Shown here piece by piece: positions 41,330 through 48,738 of a stretch of 64,000 nucleotides of DNA. Both the position numbers and the translations under genes were made by a program. Location: contig CAMIME010000004.1 in the NCBI GenBank assembly GCA_946221035.1, forward strand, positions 1 through 64,000. Direction: 5' to 3'. The stretch is from an uncultured Campylobacter sp. (GTDB lineage: Bacteria; Actinomycetota; Actinomycetes; Mycobacteriales; Mycobacteriaceae). The notes under the pieces are model-generated. The model did no database searches. It was not told where the DNA came from and saw nothing but the letters and a program-made list of their open reading frames with translations. The number at the start of each line of letters is the position of its first letter. Positions within the stretch are counted from its first letter, which is position 1.

Positions 41330-41332
41330 ACT
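41327..41332 (+). promoter_or_regulatory. -10 box of xerC (leaderless)
   Basis: TAAACT begins at the dprA stop codon and ends 8 bases before ATG 41341. Confidence 0.55.
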
Positions 41333-41340
41333 CGTGTGAC

Positions 41341-42240
41341 ATGAGTGACTCGACGGGCCAGCTTGCGGCGGCGGTGGACGACTTCGCCGAACACGCCGAG
41401 CTGGTCCTCGGCCGCTCCCCGAACACCGTGAAGGGGTACGTGGCCGACCTGGCCACCCTCGACGGCTACGCGGACACCTTCGCCGAGTTCACGCTGGACA
41501 CGCTGCGCAGATGGCTTGCCGACGCCCTCGCGGCCGGCAAGGCCCGCTCCACCCTCGCGCGCCGCACCGCCGCGGTCCGCGCTTTTTCCACGTGGGCGTA
41601 CCGCCAGGGCTACCTTGAGACCGATCCCGCAGCCCGGCTTAAGGCGCCCAAGACCCAGCGCAGCCTGCCCGACGTCATGCAATCAACCCGCGCCGCGCAG
41701 CTGGTAGAGGCCGAGACAGCCGACGACGCGCACCCGGCGGAGCACCTGCGCGACCGCGCGATGCTCGAGCTGCTGTACGCCACGGGCATCCGCGTGGGTG
41801 AGCTCGCGGGCCTGGACATCAAGGATGTGGACCTGCGCCGCGGCGTCGCCCTGGTCACCGGCAAGGGCAACAAGCAGCGCGTCGTCCCGTTCGGCGACAC
41901 GGCCGCCGGAGCCTTGGGGGAGTGGCTCGAGTTCGGCCGCGGTGCGCTCGCACGCGAGGGGTCGGGCCAGGCCCTCTTCCTCGGCTCCCGCGGGGGCCGC
42001 ATCGACCAGCGCCAAGTGCGCCGGGTCGTCGACCGCGCCGGGGCGCGCACCGGCGTCGGCCACATCAGTCCCCACACCCTGCGCCACACCGCGGCCACCC
42101 ACATGCTCGAAGGTGGTGCGGACTTGCGCGTCGTGCAAGAACTGCTCGGGCACACGAGCCTGCAGACGACCCAGATTTACACCCACGTCTCCGCGCAGCG
42201 CCTCAAGCGCGTCTACGACCAGGCGCATCCACGGGCTTAA
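41341..42240 (+). CDS. xerC: Tyrosine recombinase XerC-type
   Basis: This 299-residue site-specific recombinase resolves chromosome dimers. The N-terminal SAM-like domain is followed by the catalytic set: Arg in 'LYATGIRVGELAGL', 'SPHTLRHTAATHML' (His-x-x-Arg), 'LGHTSLQTTQIYTHV' (His and the nucleophile Tyr). Position after dprA matches the xerC locus of corynebacteria; a paralogue such as XerD would lie elsewhere. The last 38 bases overlap the convergent M23-type gene. Confidence 0.93.
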   Translation: MSDSTGQLAAAVDDFAEHAELVLGRSPNTVKGYVADLATLDGYADTFAEFTLDTLRRWLADALAAGKARSTLARRTAAVRAFSTWAYRQGYLETDPAARLKAPKTQRSLPDVMQSTRAAQLVEAETADDAHPAEHLRDRAMLELLYATGIRVGELAGLDIKDVDLRRGVALVTGKGNKQRVVPFGDTAAGALGEWLEFGRGALAREGSGQALFLGSRGGRIDQRQVRRVVDRAGARTGVGHISPHTLRHTAATHMLEGGADLRVVQELLGHTSLQTTQIYTHVSAQRLKRVYDQAHPRA

Positions 42241-42721
42241 GCCGGATCACCGGTGCCTCCAAAAGCGTCAGCGGGTCGATGTAGGTGTCCTTCGCCACCA
42301 GCACTCCCCAGTGCAACCCCGTGTGGTCGGGCTTCGCCCACGGCGCCAGCGTGCCTAGAGGCGCCCCCTCGGCCACCACCTCGCCCACCTTCAGCGTGGT
42401 GCGCACCGGCTGATAGGTGGTGCGCAACCCGTCCGGGTGAACGAGGGAGACCGTGGGCACGCCCACCACCATCCCGACGAAGGCGACCTCGCCCGCCCCC
42501 GCCGCCTTCACCTCGTCGCCTGACGTGAGGTGAAGATCCACCCCGCGGTGGCCCGGCATCCAGTTGCGCTCGGGGATCTGGGCGGGGCGCACCACCGCCT
42601 CGGCATGCGGCGAGCCGGTGGCGGGGTTCACCCAGGCATGTGCCGGGGTGGTGGCAGCAATCAGGGTAAGGGCGGTGGTGAAAAGTGCGGTGAGGGTGCC
42701 GGAGGTCGTCGATAAGCTCAT
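42203..42721 (-). CDS. Secreted M23 (LytM-like) protein, probably degenerate
   Basis: The 172-residue protein has a signal peptide ('TALFTTALTLIAATTPAHA') and a compact LytM domain: 'GHRGVDLHL' supplies the first zinc His and Asp, and 'DHTGLHWGVLV' replaces the usual His-x-His with Gly-Leu-His. One metal ligand therefore seems missing, as in the related actinobacterial 'C-L-H-W-G' group, so it may regulate or bind peptidoglycan rather than cut it. The start region overlaps an exact motif copy (42707-42717). It is divergent from rpsB. Confidence 0.85.
   Translation of the reverse strand: MSLSTTSGTLTALFTTALTLIAATTPAHAWVNPATGSPHAEAVVRPAQIPERNWMPGHRGVDLHLTSGDEVKAAGAGEVAFVGMVVGVPTVSLVHPDGLRTTYQPVRTTLKVGEVVAEGAPLGTLAPWAKPDHTGLHWGVLVAKDTYIDPLTLLEAPVIRLKPVDAPGRRRA
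42707..42717 (+). repeat. Interspersed motif CGTCGATAAGC
   Basis: Exact copy (13-mer 42705-42717) preceded by CGGAGG, located over the first codons of the M23-type gene on the opposite strand. Confidence 0.8.
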
Positions 42722-42772
42722 GCGAGTATTGGAGCAGGCAAAGGCGCATTGCGAAACCCCCGCGGTGCCGTT

Positions 42773-42811
42773 CTGTGGATAACTTCAGCCGCGCGGCGGC
42801 GTTATCCACAG
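42773..42811. promoter_or_regulatory. Pair of inverted perfect DnaA boxes
   Basis: TGTGGATAA (42774-42782) and TTATCCACA (42802-42810) are both perfect consensus DnaA boxes in opposite orientation, 19 bases apart. With flanking bases they form an 11-bp perfect inverted repeat. They sit in the 299-base region between the M23-type gene and rpsB. Confidence 0.75.
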
Positions 42812-42850
42812 ACGCGCAGCTCAGGATTAGGTTTCGTCGCGGATGGCGAG

Positions 42851-42856
42851 TAACAT
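42851..42856 (+). promoter_or_regulatory. Candidate -10 box of rpsB
   Basis: TAACAT about 165 bases before the rpsB ATG; it implies a long structured leader. It lies 40 bases downstream of the DnaA box pair. Confidence 0.4.
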
Positions 42857-42950
42857 GCCACGGGCAGCTTCGCAGCTGACTTCGCGCGCCGGATGACACT
42901 TTCCCAGCGACGGTCCCGTTCACGGGGTGCCGGGAGGGTGCGGTGCCAGG

Positions 42951-42971
42951 GTGCGGGATAAAAACCCGCAC
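42951..42971 (+). promoter_or_regulatory. Hairpin in the rpsB leader
   Basis: GTGCGGG and CCCGCAC pair around ATAAAAA, about 50 bases before the start codon. It may be part of an S2-type autoregulatory leader, but no T-run follows. Confidence 0.5.
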
Positions 42972-43020
42972 ACGTGAACGCATTTGTAACCGAACTATTT
43001 TCTCCGAAGGAGACATTCCC

Positions 43021-44028
43021 ATGGCAGTTGTTACCATGAGCGAACTCCTCGACGCTGGTGTGCACTTCGGCCACCAGACGCGTCGCTGGAACCCGAAGAT
43101 GCGCCGCTTCATCTTCACCGACCGTAACGGCATCTACATCATTGACCTGCTGCAGACGCTGACCTACATCGACGAGGCGTACGAGTTTGTCAAGGAGACC
43201 GTCGCACACGGCGGCACCATCTTGTTCGTGGGCACCAAGAAGCAGGCCCAGGAACCGATCCAGGAAGAGGCGGAGCGCGTCGGCATGCCGTACGTGACCC
43301 ACCGCTGGCTGGGCGGCATGCTCACCAACTTCCAGACCGTGTCCAAGCGCATCGGCCGCATGAAGGAACTGCAGGCCATGGACGCAGCCGAGGACGGCTA
43401 CGCAGGCCGCGGCAAGAAGGAAATCCTCATGCTCACCCGCGAGCGCGTGAAGCTTGAGCGCGTGCTCGGCGGTATCGCCGACATGACCAAGGCGCCGTCC
43501 GCGCTGTGGATCGTGGACACGAACAAGGAGCACATCGCTGTGTCCGAGGCGCAGAAGCTGCGCATCCCGGTCGTTGCGGTGCTGGACACCAACTGCGACC
43601 CGGACGTGGTCGACTTCCCGATCCCGGGCAACGACGACGCCATCGGCGCCGTGAAGCTGCTGACCCACATCGTGGGCGAGGCTGTCATCGAGGGCAAGCA
43701 GCAGCGCGAAGAGCGCCAGCTCGCCGCTGCACGCGACGCCGCTGGTGACACCGATGCGAAGCGTCAGGCTGAGGTCTCCGAGGCCGCAGCGCAGGCTGCC
43801 TCCTCCGAGGACGTTGCTCCGGCCGAGGCTGCCAAGGCTGCCGCTGCCGCTGAGGCCGCGAACCCGCAGGTTGTCGCCGAGGTTGAGCAGCCGGCCGTCG
43901 TCCGTGCTGCTGAGCAGGCTGACGCCGCCGGCGATGCGGACGCCACCGAGGTCGCACCGGCAAACGAGCCGGGCAAGGTCGACGAGGGCATCCAGATCTC
44001 CGGCACCGAGTCCGCAACCCAGGCATAG
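43021..44028 (+). CDS. rpsB: 30S ribosomal protein S2
   Basis: The 335-residue protein has the S2 core 'MSELLDAGVHFGHQTRRWNPKMRRFIFTDRNGIYIIDLLQTL' and 'PSALWIVDTNKEHIAVSEAQKLRIPVVAVLDTNCDPDVVDFPIPGNDDAI'. From about residue 250 an alanine/glutamate-rich tail of some 80 residues follows, typical for corynebacteria. GAAGGAGA precedes ATG 43021. It is followed by tsf, the usual pair, but with an intervening terminator-like stem and a second promoter. Confidence 0.98.
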   Translation: MAVVTMSELLDAGVHFGHQTRRWNPKMRRFIFTDRNGIYIIDLLQTLTYIDEAYEFVKETVAHGGTILFVGTKKQAQEPIQEEAERVGMPYVTHRWLGGMLTNFQTVSKRIGRMKELQAMDAAEDGYAGRGKKEILMLTRERVKLERVLGGIADMTKAPSALWIVDTNKEHIAVSEAQKLRIPVVAVLDTNCDPDVVDFPIPGNDDAIGAVKLLTHIVGEAVIEGKQQREERQLAAARDAAGDTDAKRQAEVSEAAAQAASSEDVAPAEAAKAAAAAEAANPQVVAEVEQPAVVRAAEQADAAGDADATEVAPANEPGKVDEGIQISGTESATQA

Positions 44029-44059
44029 GGTCCCAACGGCTGGTGTTTGCCAGCTCGCC

Positions 44060-44126
44060 CACCCCGCGTCTCGCTTACGTCCGCCGGTTCACGGCCTGGG
44101 CGCGAGCGGCGCGGGGTGTTTCTTTT
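44060..44126 (+). terminator. Possible terminator between rpsB and tsf
   Basis: CACCCCGC (44060-44067) pairs with GCGGGGTG (44111-44118), followed by TTTCTTTT. The 43-base loop makes it a weak or attenuating signal. Confidence 0.5.
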
Positions 44127-44178
44127 CCACCGGTCTTCGATAAGTCCGCCGTATCGTGCCGCGCTTAGCATCGTCGGC

Positions 44179-44184
44179 TACTCT
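44179..44184 (+). promoter_or_regulatory. Candidate -10 box of tsf
   Basis: TACTCT upstream of the duplicated leader segment and about 60 bases before ATG 44246. Confidence 0.45.
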
Positions 44185-44202
44185 TGAACCGGTTTTCTAT
44201 AA

Positions 44203-44228
44203 CGCACCATTTCTACGCACCATTTCTA
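44203..44228 (+). repeat. Perfect tandem duplication of a 13-mer in the tsf leader
   Basis: CGCACCATTTCTA occurs twice without gap (44203-44215, 44216-44228) just before the GAGGAGGA ribosome-binding site. Confidence 0.9.
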
Positions 44229-44245
44229 CGAGGAGGATCGCCCCT

Positions 44246-45064
44246 ATGGCGAACTACACTGCTGCTGACGTCAAGAAGCTCCGCGAGACCACCGGCTCCG
44301 GCATGCTCGACTGCAAGAAGGCGCTGGAGGAGACGAACGGCGACTTTGAAAAGGCCGTCGAGAACCTCCGCATCAAGGGTGCCAAGGACGTGGGCAAGCG
44401 CGCTGAGCGCAACGCCCTCGAGGGCCTGGTTGCAGTGTCCGGCAACACGATCGTCGAGATCAACTCTGAGACCGACTTCGTGGCCAAGAACCAGGAGTTC
44501 AAGGACATCGCAGCACAGATCGCTGACGCTGCTTCCGCCGCGAAGGCAAACTCCGCAGAGGAGCTGGCGAACGCTGACGTGAACGGTGAGACCGCGCACG
44601 ACGTGCTGGAGCGCCTGTCCGCCAAGATCGGTGAAAAGCTGGAGCTGCGCCGCGCCACCACCGTCGAGGGTGACAAGGTCGAGGCGTACCTGCACCAGAA
44701 GGCTGCGGACCTGCCGCCGGCCGTCGGCGTGCTGGTCGCCTACACCGGCGACAACGCTGACGCTGCGCACCAGGTCGCGCTGCAGATCGCTGCGATGAAG
44801 GCTCGCTACCTCAACCAGGAGGCTGTCCCGGCCGAGGTCGTCGAGAAGGAGCGCGCGGTCCAGGAGGAGATCACCCGCAACGAGGGCAAGCCGGAGGCTG
44901 CAATCGCCAAGATCGTCGAGGGCCGCATGGGCGGCTTCTTCAAGGACGTCGTGCTGCTTGACCAGCCGTCGCTGGCGGACTCCAAGAAGACCGTTGCCCA
45001 GTACGCACAGGAGAACGGTATCGAGGTCACCGACTTCGTCCGCTACGAGGTTGGCCAGGCCTAA
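44246..45064 (+). CDS. tsf: Translation elongation factor Ts
   Basis: This 272-residue guanine-nucleotide exchange factor acts on EF-Tu. The N-terminal UBA-like domain is 'YTAADVKKLRETTGSGMLDCKKALEETNGDFEKAVENLRIKG', followed by the core 'NTIVEINSETDFVAKNQEF' and the C-terminal 'GRMGGFFKDVVLLDQPSLADSKKTVAQY'. ATG 44246 is chosen for the GAGGAGGA site; the open frame extends 30 codons upstream through the leader repeats. Confidence 0.98.
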   Translation: MANYTAADVKKLRETTGSGMLDCKKALEETNGDFEKAVENLRIKGAKDVGKRAERNALEGLVAVSGNTIVEINSETDFVAKNQEFKDIAAQIADAASAAKANSAEELANADVNGETAHDVLERLSAKIGEKLELRRATTVEGDKVEAYLHQKAADLPPAVGVLVAYTGDNADAAHQVALQIAAMKARYLNQEAVPAEVVEKERAVQEEITRNEGKPEAAIAKIVEGRMGGFFKDVVLLDQPSLADSKKTVAQYAQENGIEVTDFVRYEVGQA

Positions 45065-45077
45065 GCCCTCCAACCTT

Positions 45078-45109
45078 GCCCCGGCTTCGTGCCGGGGCTT
45101 TTTGCTTTT
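45078..45109 (+). terminator. Rho-independent terminator after tsf
   Basis: GCCCCGGC (45078-45085), loop TTCGT, GCCGGGGC (45091-45098), then TTTTTGCTTTT. Confidence 0.93.
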
Positions 45110-45124
45110 CCGGTTCCTCGCCCA

Positions 45125-45220
45125 GTAACGATCGACACCCTCTTGTTATCACTACGTTTCATACGGGCTGGTCAGGGCGGTTCACCCCGAAACCGCGGCC
45201 CCTCGAATGTCGATCGTTAC
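45125..45220. repeat. 13-bp inverted repeat 70 bases apart between tsf and pyrH
   Basis: GTAACGATCGACA (45125-45137) and TGTCGATCGTTAC (45208-45220) are exact reverse complements. The enclosed 70 bases carry no open frame. The whole lies after the tsf terminator and before the pyrH promoter. Confidence 0.8.
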
Positions 45221-45267
45221 AACAGCGCCCCCGAATGACGGTCGCAGACCTCCCAAACCCCTCGGCG

Positions 45268-45273
45268 TAGAAT
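45268..45273 (+). promoter_or_regulatory. -10 box of pyrH
   Basis: TAGAAT about 47 bases before GTG 45320, with AAGGAG at 45303-45308 as ribosome-binding site. Confidence 0.6.
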
Positions 45274-45319
45274 GAACGCGACTGTCAAAACCCCCGAGAT
45301 CCAAGGAGCTGAGTAACAC

Positions 45320-46033
45320 GTGACCACGCGTAAGGGCTACAAGCGAGTGATGCTGAAGCTAGGTGGCGAGATGTTCGGCGGAGGCAAGGTCGGCATCGAC
45401 CCCGACGTGGTGGAAAGCGTGGCCAGCCAGATCGCCGAAGTAGCCGCAACAGGTGCGGAGATCGCGGTGGTCATCGGCGGCGGCAACTTCTTCAGGGGCG
45501 CGCAGCTGCAGCAGCGCGGGATGGATCGCGCGCGCTCGGACTACATGGGCATGCTGGGCACGGTGATGAACTGCCTGGCGCTGCAGGACTTCCTCCAGCA
45601 AAAGGGCGTGGACTGCCGCGTGCAAACCGCGATCAACATGGCGCAGATCGCGGAGCCGTACCTGCCGCTGCGCGCAGCACGCCACCTGGAGAAGGGCCGC
45701 GTGGTCATCTTCGGCGCGGGTATGGGCATGCCGTACTTCTCCACCGACACGACCGCGGCCCAGCGCGCGCTGGAGATCGGCTGCGAGGTCCTGCTGATGG
45801 CCAAGGCCGTCGACGGGGTCTACGACTCCGATCCGCGCACGAACCCGGACGCGAAGCTCTACAGCGAGATCTCCCCGCGCGAGGTCATCGAGCACGGCCT
45901 GAAGGTCGCGGACGCTACCGCGTTCAGCCTCTGCATGGACAACAAAATGCCCATCCTCGTATTCAACCTCCTGCAGGAGGGCAACATCGCCCGCGCGGTG
46001 GCGGGCGAGCGGGTGGGCACGCTCGTCGCCTAA
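45320..46033 (+). CDS. pyrH: Uridylate kinase
   Basis: This 237-residue amino-acid-kinase-fold enzyme phosphorylates UMP to UDP. 'KRVMLKLGGEMFGGG', 'EIAVVIGGGNFFRGAQLQQRGMDRARSDYMGMLGTVMNCLALQD' and 'RVVIFGAGMGMPYFSTDTTAAQRALEI' are diagnostic. The start is GTG. It lies in the usual rpsB-tsf-pyrH-frr neighbourhood, but frr is separated from it by the convergent amidase gene, whose stop overlaps the pyrH stop by 3 bases. Confidence 0.97.
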   Translation: MTTRKGYKRVMLKLGGEMFGGGKVGIDPDVVESVASQIAEVAATGAEIAVVIGGGNFFRGAQLQQRGMDRARSDYMGMLGTVMNCLALQDFLQQKGVDCRVQTAINMAQIAEPYLPLRAARHLEKGRVVIFGAGMGMPYFSTDTTAAQRALEIGCEVLLMAKAVDGVYDSDPRTNPDAKLYSEISPREVIEHGLKVADATAFSLCMDNKMPILVFNLLQEGNIARAVAGERVGTLVA

Positions 46034-47106
46034 AGCAGCTGCTTTTCGACGACTCCGGCAACCGCCAACAGTTCGGGCCCCGACGCGTTGATGGCTCCGA
46101 GGTGAATCCCTCCGAGCGCAACCGCCGGGGCTCCCGTCATGTTGAACAGCGAACACCACGGCGACCACCGGGTCTGGGCGTGGAAGCTCTCCTCCGGCGT
46201 GAGGGATGGGAAGTAGCCGAGGGCCGGCGGATCGTCGCTTAACGTGGGGCTGAGCACGACGTCGACGCCCCACTGGCGGGCAAGTAACTCCGGCAGTAGC
46301 TGGTGGTGGGCGAGCGCGGCCGAAACCTGCGAGGGGGTGATGCGGCCGGCTTCCTCGACCAGCCAGGCGATGTAGCCGTTATCTAGCGGATCGATGCCGG
46401 TGAAGGAGCGGGTGATGATGGTGGTGAAGTGCTCGTAGGTTTCCAACGACTCGGCGTAGGGGGCGATTTCGACCACGTCGTGGTGGCGGCTCAACACCGA
46501 TGCGGCGCGTTCTACAAGGGCGCCGCGGCGGTCCGAGGGGTTGACGGGGGAGAAGATGCCGGTGGTGAGAAGGCCGACCCGGAGGCGTCGATAAGCGGGA
46601 AGCTCCCAGCCGAGGAGGGTGAGCTGGTCGGCGACGGAGGTGGTGAAAAAGCCGTGGGCGGCGAGTTTGCGGCTGGCCAGCTTCACGCCAACGACCTCGC
46701 AGGCGGCGGCGGGGACGCGAATGGAGCCGCCGGCGTCGGTGCCGTGGGCGGCGCGCGCCGTGCCGTCCGCAACCACGACAGCGGCGCCCGTCGAGGAACC
46801 CCCGGGCGTGCACCCGGGGTAGGCGGGCGACTCGAGCACGGGAACGTCGGGCCGCTCCGCGTAACAGGTGGCACCGAGCTCGGACATGAGGGTCTTGGCG
46901 GGAATGTTGGCGCCCGCGTCCAGTAACGCCTGGGCGATGGGGTCGGTCTCGCGCGCCATGTAGGTCCGGGCCGGGTTGCCCTTGGTGGTGGGCATGCCCG
47001 CGACGTCGGTGCCCTCCTTGATGGGGATGCTCCAACCGCTGAGCCTGCCCGGAGCCACCGCGGGCTGAGCATCGTCGGCCACAAAGGTGTACGCGGGGTG
47101 CAGCAT
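46030..47106 (-). CDS. Amidase signature family protein, short form
   Basis: The 358-residue protein has the complete Lys / cis-Ser / Ser triad context: 'WSIPIKEGTDVAG' (Lys near 30), 'GCTPGGSSTGAAVVVADGT' and 'GTDAGGSIRVPAAACEVVGVK'. Most family members have 430-500 residues, so the central or C-terminal part is reduced. The substrate is unknown. The leaderless start is supported by TACACT. It interrupts the pyrH-frr order. Motif copies lie at 46586-46596 and, as a variant, over its last codons (46041-46051). Confidence 0.85.
   Translation of the reverse strand: MLHPAYTFVADDAQPAVAPGRLSGWSIPIKEGTDVAGMPTTKGNPARTYMARETDPIAQALLDAGANIPAKTLMSELGATCYAERPDVPVLESPAYPGCTPGGSSTGAAVVVADGTARAAHGTDAGGSIRVPAAACEVVGVKLASRKLAAHGFFTTSVADQLTLLGWELPAYRRLRVGLLTTGIFSPVNPSDRRGALVERAASVLSRHHDVVEIAPYAESLETYEHFTTIITRSFTGIDPLDNGYIAWLVEEAGRITPSQVSAALAHHQLLPELLARQWGVDVVLSPTLSDDPPALGYFPSLTPEESFHAQTRWSPWCSLFNMTGAPAVALGGIHLGAINASGPELLAVAGVVEKQLL
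46586..46596 (+). repeat. Interspersed motif CGTCGATAAGC
   Basis: Exact copy inside the amidase gene, preceded by GGAGG. Confidence 0.75.
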
Positions 47107-47112
47107 GGCGCC

Positions 47113-47118
47113 AGTGTA
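47113..47118 (-). promoter_or_regulatory. -10 box of the amidase gene (leaderless)
   Basis: TACACT reading leftward, 6 bases before ATG 47106. The divergent frr promoter is probably TAGGTT at 47136-47141. Confidence 0.55.
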
Positions 47119-47190
47119 GGCGCGGGCCCCGCTGGTAGGTTAGTGGGGGACTGCCAAGAAACGACCGCACGAAAGAGTAGGCGAAAAATC

Positions 47191-47748
47191 ATGATCGATG
47201 ACGTGTTGCTGGATGCCGAAGAGCGCATGACCTCCTCCGTCGAGCACACCCGGGATGAGCTGGTGACCATTCGCACCGGCCGCGCGAACCCGGCGATGTT
47301 CAACGGTGTGATGGCGGACTTCTATGGTGCGATGACGCCGATCAACCAGATGGCTACCATCTCCGTTCCGGAGCCGCGCATGTTGCTGATCAAGCCCTAC
47401 GACCAGTCGACGATGCGCGTGATCGAGGACGCGATCCGCAACTCCGACCTGGGGGTGAACCCGACCGATGACGGCCAGGTCATCCGCGTCACCGTGCCGC
47501 AGTTGACCGAGGAGCGTCGCAAGGACCTGGTGAAGCAGGCAAAGGCCAAGGGCGAGGAAGGCAAGGTGGCAATCCGCAACGTTCGCCGCCAGGGCATGGA
47601 AGCGCTGAAGAAGATTCAAAAGGACGGCGACGCGGGCGAGGACGAGGTGCAGACCGCGGAGAAGGCGCTGGATAAGACCACGCAGTCCTACGTTGCGCAG
47701 ATCGACGAGCTCGTGCAGCGCAAGGAGTCCGAGCTGCTGGAGGTCTAA
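47191..47748 (+). CDS. frr: Ribosome recycling factor
   Basis: This 185-residue factor, with EF-G, splits post-termination ribosomes. It begins 'MIDDVLLDAEERMTSSVEHTRDELVTIRTGRANPAMFNGV', with 'YGAMTPINQMATISVPEPRMLLIKPYD' and a long helical C-terminus. ATG 47191 matches the family start; the open frame upstream is ignored. cdsA starts directly at the stop (TAAGTG), so frr-cdsA are coupled. Confidence 0.97.
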   Translation: MIDDVLLDAEERMTSSVEHTRDELVTIRTGRANPAMFNGVMADFYGAMTPINQMATISVPEPRMLLIKPYDQSTMRVIEDAIRNSDLGVNPTDDGQVIRVTVPQLTEERRKDLVKQAKAKGEEGKVAIRNVRRQGMEALKKIQKDGDAGEDEVQTAEKALDKTTQSYVAQIDELVQRKESELLEV

Positions 47749-48678
47749 GTGACTGAACAGGCCCAGCCCGCAGGGCAGCCTCAGGCCCAGCCGAGCCGCT
47801 GGCCGTCGCGCGCGCCGAAGCCGAAGAACAAGGCTGGGCGAAACCTTCCCGTGGCCGTCGCCACCGGGGTGGTGCTCGGTGCGTTGGTGATCGCGGCGGT
47901 GTGGGTGGGGCCAATGGCGTGGTACCCGCTGGTGGCTGTGGCGGTCGCCCTCGCAATGTGGGAGGTGCTCACGCGCCTGCGCGAGGTGGGATACCACCAG
48001 CCGCGCACCCTGTTGATCATCATGGGCCAGATCATGCTCTGGGCCTCGTCCGTATACGCGTCCGGCGGGTTGGTCGGCGCGTACGCGATGTCGGTGCTGT
48101 TCCTCATGTTCTGGCGCCTGTTCTTCCACAGCGGCGGGCACCACAGTGCAAACCCGGAGAACTACCTGCGCGACACGGCCGTGGGCATCTTCGTGCTCAC
48201 GTGGATCCCGCTGTTCGGTTCCTTCGCCGCGATGATCTCGCTTATCGACGAAGGCGGTATCCCCGGCTCCCGCTTCATCCTCGCCTTCATGCTGTGCGTC
48301 GTGGCCTCCGATGTGGGAGGGTTCGCAGCCGGTGTGATGTTCGGCTCGCACCCCCTTGCCCCTGCGGTGAGCCCGAACAAGAGCTGGGAGGGCTTCGCCG
48401 GGTCGATGATCTTCGGCATCCTCACCGGCATCCTCGTGGTGCATTTCCTCATCCTCGGCCCGTGGTGGATGGGCGTGGTGCTGGGGGCAGCGCTTGTGGT
48501 CTGCGCAACCATGGGGGACTTGGTGGAAAGCCAGTTCAAGCGCGAGCTGGGAATCAAGGACATGTCCCACCTGTTGCCGGGCCACGGCGGACTGATGGAC
48601 CGACTCGACGGCATGCTCCCGGCGGCCGCGGCCACCTACGCGCTGCTCAACGCGGCGGTCCTGCTGAACCCGTTCTAG
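47749..48678 (+). CDS. cdsA: Phosphatidate cytidylyltransferase
   Basis: This 309-residue membrane enzyme makes CDP-diacylglycerol. It has about 7 to 8 helices after a proline/glutamine-rich cytoplasmic N-terminus, and the C-terminal signature 'FKRELGIKDMSHLLPGHGGLMDRLDGML'. The start is GTG immediately after the frr stop. An exact motif copy on the minus strand lies at 48240-48250. Confidence 0.95.
   Translation: MTEQAQPAGQPQAQPSRWPSRAPKPKNKAGRNLPVAVATGVVLGALVIAAVWVGPMAWYPLVAVAVALAMWEVLTRLREVGYHQPRTLLIIMGQIMLWASSVYASGGLVGAYAMSVLFLMFWRLFFHSGGHHSANPENYLRDTAVGIFVLTWIPLFGSFAAMISLIDEGGIPGSRFILAFMLCVVASDVGGFAAGVMFGSHPLAPAVSPNKSWEGFAGSMIFGILTGILVVHFLILGPWWMGVVLGAALVVCATMGDLVESQFKRELGIKDMSHLLPGHGGLMDRLDGMLPAAAATYALLNAAVLLNPF
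48240..48250 (-). repeat. Interspersed motif CGTCGATAAGC
   Basis: Exact minus-strand copy inside cdsA, read as Leu-Ile-Asp-Glu using the CTT leucine codon. Confidence 0.75.
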
Positions 48679-48722
48679 CGCCCGCCAACACTCGCAATTG
48701 GCCCTGACGTGGAGTGACGTGC

Positions 48723-48728
48723 CAAGAT
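48723..48728 (+). promoter_or_regulatory. Candidate -10 box of rlmN
   Basis: CAAGAT ends 10 bases before ATG 48739; weaker match than the other leaderless boxes. Confidence 0.4.
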
Positions 48729-48738
48729 GGGTCGCACT

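Noticed and set aside
44838..44850. Motif-like GTCGTCGAGAAGG in tsf
   Set aside because: It mismatches at the last base and is explained by the conserved Val-Val-Glu-Lys of EF-Ts.
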